11,918 nucleotides of DNA from assembly GCA_036939975.1 (NCBI GenBank), contig JALLPB010000978.1:1-11918 (forward strand), given 5' to 3'. Below are positions 6,919 through 11,918 of the stretch, one piece after another (positions within the stretch are counted from its first letter, which is position 1; every line of letters begins with the position of its first letter). The DNA is from Cyclostephanos tholiformis (Eukaryota > Bacillariophyta > Thalassiosirophyceae > Thalassiosirales > Thalassiosiraceae). Both the position numbers and the translations under genes were made by a program. The notes beneath the pieces were generated by a model. That model was not told the DNA's origin, ran no database searches, and saw only the letters and a list, made by a program, of their open reading frames with translations.

Positions 6919-7494
6919 ATGAACAATCGGACCTGGACAACCCCGAAATTACGAGGGATATCCACCTTCTTCTTCCTTTTCATCATCCACTGCCAGTCGA
7001 AAGGATGCACTAGCTTTCTCACGAATTCCGTGGTGGCAACGGGCCGCCGGCATCCATCCTTCATTGCGAACGATCGCCGTCGTCCCACCAATCCTCCATT
7101 GAAGCCAATCGAGGGGGGGGGGGCATCAGGAATCCTTTCGTCATCGAATACGTCACTGTCTATGGGAGATCATTCGAGTGTCACCCGCTTTTATGTGGGC
7201 GATGCCGTCACGGTCGTGGAAGAGGTCGCGAAGGCGGGCAAATCTCTCCGAGGACTATCTGGAGTGTTCATCGAAACTTGGGAAAAGTGTGAAGTAGACC
7301 CAACCTGTTGCTGTGCCGAGTGGGTTGATGAGGGTTTATCGATTCACGTGAGGTTTTTGGCAAATGAAGAGGATGGGAATGGTTTGTTCGACGATTCTTT
7401 CTTTCATTACTTCGTCGAATCGGAGATAGTAAAAAAGAAACAGCATTCGGCTGGTGACGCCAAAGTGGTTGCATTACGATTCATCGATACATAG
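6919..7494 (+). CDS. Small, probably plastid-targeted protein with SH3-like pattern and Cys cluster (FTR variable chain-like?)
   Basis: A 191-residue single-exon frame. Residues 1-35 look like a bipartite diatom plastid presequence: basic start, hydrophobic core GISTFFFLFII (13-23) and CTSF at 30-33, with Phe at the probable cleavage point. A basic Ser/Arg/Pro-rich transit-like stretch follows to about 80. The mature part starts near Met82. Its pattern is VGDAVTVVEEV (93-103), a Leu-x-Gly-Leu-x-Gly-Val turn (110-116), TWEKCEVDPTCCCAE (120-134), IHVRF (142-146) and FFHYFVESEIV (161-171). The order G-D-x-V-x-V, G-x-x-G-V, V-x-F, aromatic-F-x-E-x-E resembles the SH3-like barrel of the ferredoxin-thioredoxin reductase variable chain, but the Cys cluster (C124, C130-132) is not part of that chain as I know it. 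Function is therefore inferred. An 11-G run lies in the presequence. Confidence 0.7.
   Translation: MNNRTWTTPKLRGISTFFFLFIIHCQSKGCTSFLTNSVVATGRRHPSFIANDRRRPTNPPLKPIEGGGASGILSSSNTSLSMGDHSSVTRFYVGDAVTVVEEVAKAGKSLRGLSGVFIETWEKCEVDPTCCCAEWVDEGLSIHVRFLANEEDGNGLFDDSFFHYFVESEIVKKKQHSAGDAKVVALRFIDT
7113..7123 (+). repeat. 11-base poly-G run inside a coding region
   Basis: Eleven consecutive G encode part of Glu-Gly-Gly-Gly in the transit-like part of the small plastid protein. The frame is open on both sides at this length, and a one-base change would break the targeting segment off from the mature domain. Confidence 0.9.
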
Positions 7495-8110
7495 ACGAGA
7501 AAGAATTTAAGCACAGGTATAGCAAAGATGGGTGATTGGATGCAAAGAAACAGTGGAGCACAATGTAGAAAACAAGAATTAGTCACGAATGGGCTGTGGA
7601 CATGGACAAATTCTACTTTTGGGTGAAGAGAAACCCCACTGAACTTGCATATTATGATATTACATGTTCGACCCAAGTTGTCTATATTCAGATAGCAGAC
7701 CAGAGATTACACCAATGGGCGTCAGAGGTTGGACCGAAAGTTAACGAGGAAAACTAGGACGTAATTTAGTGCTACATGTATTTTTTTGAAACAAACCCGA
7801 AAGTTTGTTCACAGTGCTCGCAACTTATTTGTCGAGTAGCTTACGTGGAGAGTTCGAGTAAGATCTATTCTACTTTCTACTGTAGAAGCCGGGGCATAAG
7901 AAACACAATAACAACAGAAAGCGAAGGCTAATTCTGTCGGATTAGTTTTTTGGGGGGCATTGTATTATCTATGCATAGGAATTAAAAATCTGTTTTCTAC
8001 CCATAGGCTTTTGAATTCATAATTTGGTGTGCAGGGTGCGCCATACTCACACCCCCTCCTCCCCAAATTCGTCCATTCAATCAAAAAAAACGCTTCCGCT
8101 CCCTCTTGCG
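7495..8110. other. Intergenic stretch between the last host gene and the transposon cluster
   Basis: About 615 bases without a supported gene. The first part must be the 3' UTR of the small plastid-type gene. It contains the right copy of the 29-bp inverted repeat (7877-7905). Poly-T and poly-G runs (about 7946-7957) and a C-rich stretch (8050-8065) follow, up to the first Met of the pogo-type relic. Confidence 0.5.
7877..7905 (-). repeat. Right copy of the 29-bp inverted repeat
   Basis: Reverse complement of 93-121 with one mismatch. On the minus strand it encodes the same peptide CFLCPGFY but reaches a stop three codons later. It overlaps a small palindrome TTCTACTGTAGAA (7875-7887). Confidence 0.85.
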
Positions 8111-8841
8111 ATGCCTTGCTCCCTCCTCCGCCGTCTGCCTGGGGGAGCAACCGGGAAGGTCTGCAAGCGGTATGCTCTCATCCAGAAGATCCTGCTTCTG
8201 GAGGAGAGCAGCCGCTTGCGGAGGGAGTGTAATTTCTCCCTCCGCCGGGCCGGTGAAGTCCTCGGCGTGCCCTCCCCACTTCTGTCCAAGTGGGGCAAGG
8301 AAGTTGCCACGATCCATGCCGCCATCAGGGCAGAGTGGTGAGCCAAGAAGAGGAAGGCTCTCCTTGATGGCCCTGCCGAACAGCTCGTGCCCATCGAAGA
8401 GGAGCTCCTCCACTTCGTCTTCGAGAAGCGCGAGCAGGGCATCAATGTGAAGCACACAATGGTCGCCTGCAGGGCATCGGGGATGCTCCGCCAGACCTTC
8501 CATCAACGCCAAGGTCAAGGCCCGACCCTACGTCCTTCTATGCATGCCAGGATGCCGTGTGGATGGAGGAGCGTTGTATGCTCGTCTGGGTCGATGAGAT
8601 TTTCGGCCCCTACCTAGCGGCAAACCCACCGCCAGAGGGCGTGCAGCCTGTCCTCCTCCTCAACTCATACCGATGCCAAATGATGGCATCGGTCATGTTG
8701 AGGATCAAGGTGATGGGCGTGCACGTCATCCACATCCCCGGCGGCTGCACGGGCTTGACCCAGCCACTGGACGTCGGTATCAACCGATCGTTCAAGNGGA
8801 AGCCAAAGAGGCACCCAAAACAGCACCCCCCATTCTTGTAG
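8111..8841 (+). pseudogene. pogo/CENP-B-like DDE transposase relic
   Basis: From Met at 8111 one frame reads an N-terminal helix-turn-helix-like region (RYALIQKILLLEESSRLRREC, then SLRRAGEVLGVPSPLLSKW), stops at TGA 8339-8341, and continues in the same frame with AKKRKALLDGPAEQL and a second helical region (ELLHFVFEKREQGINVKH). Near 8515-8535 the match moves to another frame: YACQDAVWMEERCMLVWVD, VQPVLLLNSYRC, MGVHVIHIPGGCTGLTQPLDVGINRSFK. This is the later half of the DDE_1 catalytic domain of Tigger/pogo-like elements. The segment carrying the first catalytic Asp is missing. The second catalytic position in LLLNSYRC is Asn where Asp is expected; the third (QPLD) remains. An undetermined base (N) lies at 8797 and the frame ends at 8841, well short of a full protein. 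It cannot encode an active transposase. Confidence 0.8.
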
Positions 8842-9604
8842 CAAAATGGCACGAGGAGGCACGATATGCAGAGACCGCAATGCAACAATAAACCTTTATT
8901 TTTGGGCGTTAGACTCAAACAAAAGCGCCCGGATACGCTGCCAAGAGCGGCGAGCATGAGGAGGACAAACGGATCTTCCCCCCCATCGATTGCACGAGGC
9001 AACAATGGAGAACAAGCGATGCGAAGGATGCATGCAACAATCAGCTTATTTTTTGGGGGTCGGAGACATGACGCTGCGATGACCGCAAGGATGACAATCG
9101 TGAGGACGATGATTGCAAGGACAACGATCGCAGTGGCGATAATCAAGACGAGCAACAATTGCGCCAAGCGATGATTGCAAGAGCGACAAACATGAGAGCG
9201 ACGATCGCAAGGGCAACAAAAGAAAAGGGGCAGCTTTCAAACAAGCCGCGTGAGCGGCGAGGTGTTTGCCGCACCTCCCAAGGTCATATTGTTGTGTTGA
9301 TGGACGATGGCAGTGATTTGCATGCCGACTGTGATCCCAGCGCCAGCAAAGCGCCAGGGACACAACGGATGCCAAACAACACGGCGGAAGCCAGTCATAT
9401 CGTCGTTTCTATGACAGTGGCAGCGACATGGGAGCAATGGACGTGGAACGCGTCGAAAATCACCGAGCGCCACGATGGCAATGATGACAATGTCAATAAA
9501 TTAACGTAGGGAGCGCCGCGCAAGCAATATATGATGGGCAACCATGCTTAAAAAAGATGTGTCTGTGACATAACAGTCACGACAAGGGTCGCATCGCCGT
9601 TGAT
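8842..9604. other. Repeat-rich remnant between the pogo-type and gypsy-type elements
   Basis: About 760 bases with no recognisable protein. It contains a 29-bp imperfect direct repeat (ATGCAACAAT...TTATTTTT.GGG at 8880-8908 and 9032-9060), the 30-bp-period minisatellite, and then 9220-9600 with open but featureless frames. I expected reverse transcriptase or RNase H sequence upstream of the integrase and do not see it. Confidence 0.5.
9016..9217 (+). repeat. 30-bp-period degenerate minisatellite
   Basis: A GCGATGATTGCAAGGACAAC-like core begins at 9076, 9106, 9136, 9168 and 9198, so the period is 30-32 bp over five units. A weaker unit sits at 9016, two periods earlier. The units differ mainly at a few positions. 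Because 30 is a multiple of three, open frames appear on both strands, including a hydrophobic repeat on the minus strand, which I regard as a by-product. Confidence 0.7.
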
Positions 9605-10555
9605 ATGACAACGCTGCTACGTCAAACCAGGAGACCCCCTGCAAATTGGCGGATAGCCTTGCCTAAATTGATGTTGCAACCAACCATTTGGTGGTTCAGT
9701 CAGATTACGAGTCATCCAGGCAGTAAGAGACAGCACATCCAAATCAGTGCTCACTATTATCACTGCAATTTGCGGCGCATAATTCACAATTCCCATTGCG
9801 ATCATTGCCAGCACAACAAACTTGATAGCAAAGGGTATGGACACATGCCTGAGCGTGAGATCTGATCCATGACATTTGAGGAATGCGCAGTAGACTTGAT
9901 TGGACCATGGACAATCCAGGTCCGGGACAAGCCCTATGAGTTCAATGCTCTAACTATGATTGACACAGTATCCAACTTAGTAGAACTAGTTAGGATAGAT
10001 GACAAAACATCGGGACATATTGCCAAAAAATATGCACAAGTCTGGCTTTCACGATACCCGTGGCCAGCACGATGTATCCATGATAATGGAGGAGAATTCA
10101 TCGGACCAGAGTTCCAATATCTATTACAAGGTTGTAGAATCAAAGACGTTCCAACCACCAGTAAGAATCCACAAGCCAATGCAATATGTGAGCGTATGCA
10201 TCAAACAGTAGGCAACGTTCTGAGGACACTACTACATGGACAGCCGCCACAACACGTGACAGGCACAAAAGCAAAGGAGTACATAGACGAGGCGTTGGCT
10301 ACCACCATGCACGCCATGCGCGCAGGCGCTCATTCTACCTTGGGAAGTAGCCCCGGTAGCTTAGTCTTCAACAGAGACATGTTTTTAAATATACCATTGA
10401 TTGCCGATTGGCACGCCATCACTAAGAGGCAAGAACACCTGGTTAATGAGAACCTTATGCATGAAAATAGGAAACGCCGCAGGCATGATTATGCCATTGA
10501 CCAGCAAGTGCTGAAGAAACGGTACAAACCAACCAAACTAGGCCTACGGACATGT
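9605..10555 (+). pseudogene. Ty3/gypsy-type integrase fragment with one premature stop
   Basis: One frame spans zinc-binding and catalytic integrase domains, broken by TGA at 9863-9865. Before the stop: SHPG, AHYYHCNLRRIIHN and CDHCQHNKLDSKGYGHMPEREI, an H2C2 zinc-binding motif. After it (numbering from Met at 9869): AVDLIGPW with D9, WPARCIHDNGGEF with D72, NPQANAICERMHQ with E108. D72 to E108 are separated by 35 residues, the DD35E spacing of the rve superfamily. Integrases insert retroelement cDNA into chromosomes. The match ends near 10545-10555 (KPTKLGLRT), where similarity to the minus-strand Harbinger transposase starts, so the C-terminal domain and 3' LTR are missing. No reverse transcriptase, protease or gag is seen upstream. 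The frame runs on to 10744 only as an out-of-family extension. Confidence 0.85.
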
Positions 10556-11308
10556 GGGTTGGGGCGGAGCCTTGATAGCCCCTATCCGTCTCGCACCGCT
10601 CTCCAGGCTCCAACATTAATGCCAACGAATCCCGGAAGATTGCCAAGTCGTTCCAAACTCCCGGAGCATACGACCCGCTCCACCAGCAGATATCCCCCTT
10701 CAAGATGCATAACCCCACCTCATACAGCAACCCACTCTTTTTGAATTTGTAGCTCCAAAAGGGCTTGTGATATCCCATCGCAATCCGAAAGTTGGTTCCG
10801 TCCGTCGACAACAAACAATCCCTCCCGACATCTCCCACCTTCCTGTTATCAAATTGAATCTGGAAAAGAAGAACTCGAAGACATGTCAGTTTAATTTGTA
10901 AAAGACCAGAATCAGCAAGCAACAATCAAAAAGGCTTACCACTGTTTTGTTCAATGAAAAAAGTGACCGGATGAATGGCCACACATATTTGTTAATCGTC
11001 TTGGGGTCTCTCCACCCAAGCAAACGCGAGAGAGAGGTGTCATTTGCGGGATATGCTCGCATAAATGCAAGCGCCCACAAAAAATGAAGGAAGTTGGGAT
11101 GGGGGGGGAGAAAATTCTCCTCCTCCATCATCGTCCAGGCCATGACGGAGACCTGCACCGACACACCGAAAAATGCACGAAAGCGCCGGTCTTTGGGAGA
11201 GCCTGGGAGCAACTTCCCAAGCTTCAAATTTTCACAACCCATTGCCTTCTGTCCGTAGACGTAGCCAGCTTCAATAGTCTGTTTGTGTTTGCAAGAAACA
11301 AGCAACAT
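10546..11308 (-). pseudogene. PIF/Harbinger-like transposase (DDE_Tnp_4), 3'-truncated, with one intron
   Basis: Two minus-strand frames join across an 80-nt intron (10860-10939). Exon 1 (11308 to 10940, 123 codons) has the upstream region typical of these proteins: RRFRAFFGVSV, AWTMMEEENFLPP, FLHFLWALAFMRAY, TINKYVWPFI. Exon 2 continues in phase as IQFDNRKVGDVGRDCLL, then STDGTNF (first Asp, D143), FWSYKFKKSGLLYEVGLCI, GVWNDLAIFR (second Asp, D194) and ETDRGYQG (214-220). The family match stops at about GSAPTHM near 10546-10560, before the third catalytic acid, which lies further downstream in this family. The rest of the frame to 10455 is antisense to the integrase. Exon 1 may start upstream of Met 11308 through another intron, since AAACACAAACAG before 11270 is acceptor-like. 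No terminal inverted repeat or 3-bp target duplication was found. Confidence 0.82.
10860..10939 (-). other. 80-nt GT-AG intron in the Harbinger-like transposase
   Basis: The donor is ACAGTG|GTAAGCC at 10939. The acceptor is GAGTTCTTCTTTTCCAG|ATTC ending at 10860, with a good pyrimidine tract. Removal joins phase-0 codons (V123 to I124) and restores the family order of upstream helices followed by the first catalytic strand. Confidence 0.85.
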
Positions 11309-11918
11309 GAAAAAAATTGTGAGAGAGTAAGACGCACGATCTTGCCAGGAGGAGCAGGCTCGACGGCGTCAGCGTCGGTGTTGATCCATCGTAGGCGGAC
11401 GACGTTGGCATCGATGACATCGACCTCCTCCTCCTCTCCCCCTCCCGCTCCTCCTCGTCCCTCCCCCCCCCGCCCCTGTTCTCATTGTTGACAACACGAG
11501 GACGTCGATGACCGCCATTGGCTTTGGGCGTCCCGGCGACGCCGCCGCCGCCAACGATGATGACAACAGCGACCGGCGACTGTCCAGCAATGCCCACGTC
11601 AGGAAAAATCCGGCCTCCCCTCGTCTTTGTCCGGTAGGTCATCACGTGTGCCAAGAGCGGCGGCGGAGTAGTTGGCATCGTTGGCAGGGGAGGAGGCAGG
11701 GAACGTGACAACGCCGTAGACGATCATCATTGCTGCAACAAAAAACTCACCATGACAACCATGGCAGCAGCACAGACAACAACAGAGGTCAGGTGATAGT
11801 GTTGGTGGCGTTGTTGTGGAAAGAGGTGGTGGGCTGGTAATGGCAACAATGGTGGTGGTGGTGGGGTTACTAGTTGTTGGTGGTTTGCACCGTGTTGTAA
11901 CCGTTGCTTCATTGTAGA
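11309..11918. repeat. Low-complexity right end rich in GGT, GGA and GAC triplets
   Basis: About 610 bases with no recognised gene. It contains a CTC/TCC-rich stretch (11420-11480, including a run of C), GCC/GAC triplets (11535-11560) and a GGT/GTT-rich stretch (about 11795-11885). Frames open here on both strands (for example minus 11271-11711) are made of Pro, Ser, Gly and Arg runs that follow from the base composition. It could hold the 5' part of the Harbinger element or host sequence; neither can be shown. Confidence 0.5.

Noticed and set aside
7407..7676. Minus-strand 89-codon ORF overlapping the end of the small plastid-type gene
   Set aside because: It overlaps the coding region antisense and has no conserved feature; its hydrophobic stretch follows from an A-rich 3' UTR.
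8610..9167. Minus-strand 185-codon ORF with membrane-like Ile/Val/Leu repeats
   Set aside because: It reads antisense across the pogo relic, the undetermined base and the minisatellite; the hydrophobic repeat is the complement of GAT/GCA/ACA repeats.
10556..10744. C-terminal extension of the integrase frame
   Set aside because: This part lies antisense to the conserved Harbinger DDE strand and has no integrase similarity, so it is read-through past the junction.
11271..11711. Minus-strand 146-codon ORF upstream of the Harbinger exon
   Set aside because: Pro/Gly/Arg/Ser low-complexity sequence from triplet-rich DNA. A splice from it into exon 1 was tried (donor GTGCGT near 11340), but the phase did not fit.
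1..11918. tRNA, rRNA or CRISPR structures
   Set aside because: By eye I found no cloverleaf with a T-loop consensus, no rRNA-like conserved blocks and no regularly spaced identical repeats; the repeats present are degenerate tandem units without spacers.

Overview
The window looks like nuclear DNA of a photosynthetic stramenopile, most likely a diatom. The reasons are: compact genes with no or one short GT-AG intron (112 and 80 nt), two proteins whose N-termini look like signal peptide plus transit peptide with a Phe at the expected cleavage point, and a cluster of decayed eukaryotic transposable elements (pogo/CENP-B-like, Ty3/gypsy-like, PIF/Harbinger-like). The genus is not determined; this rests on gene style and family recognition only.

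Positions 1-8100 are a host gene block. A 3' fragment of a Cys-rich coding sequence enters from the left edge (3-146), followed by about 600 bases of non-coding sequence with a degenerate short repeat. Then come an atypical SDR/NmrA-like Rossmann protein with a C-terminal membrane segment (minus strand, 767-2911) and a two-domain rhodanese of the mercaptopyruvate sulfurtransferase type (plus, 3260-4537), which diverge from a 348-bp shared upstream region. A second divergent pair follows: a protein with two tandem SET methyltransferase domains, rebuilt here from two reading frames across a 112-nt intron (minus, 5070-6546), and a small, probably plastid-targeted protein with a Cys cluster and an SH3-like pattern resembling the variable chain of ferredoxin-thioredoxin reductase (plus, 6919-7494). 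A 29-bp near-perfect inverted repeat (93-121 and 7877-7905) brackets all four complete genes.

Positions 8100-11310 are a transposon graveyard. They hold a pogo-type DDE transposase relic with an in-frame stop, an internal deletion and a catalytic Asp changed to Asn; a 30-bp-period minisatellite; a gypsy-type integrase with a complete DD35E triad but one premature stop; and a PIF/Harbinger transposase on the opposite strand with an intact 80-nt intron. The last two are fused tail to tail near 10545-10560, and both lose their C-termini there. The last 600 bases are low-complexity sequence rich in GGT, GGA and GAC triplets.

The four host genes are not an obvious pathway. The sulfurtransferase and the FTR-like protein both touch sulfur or thiol chemistry and may both be plastidic, but a functional link is speculation. 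The most unusual item is the double-SET gene, whose first domain keeps the NHSC cofactor motif while the second has QHSC.
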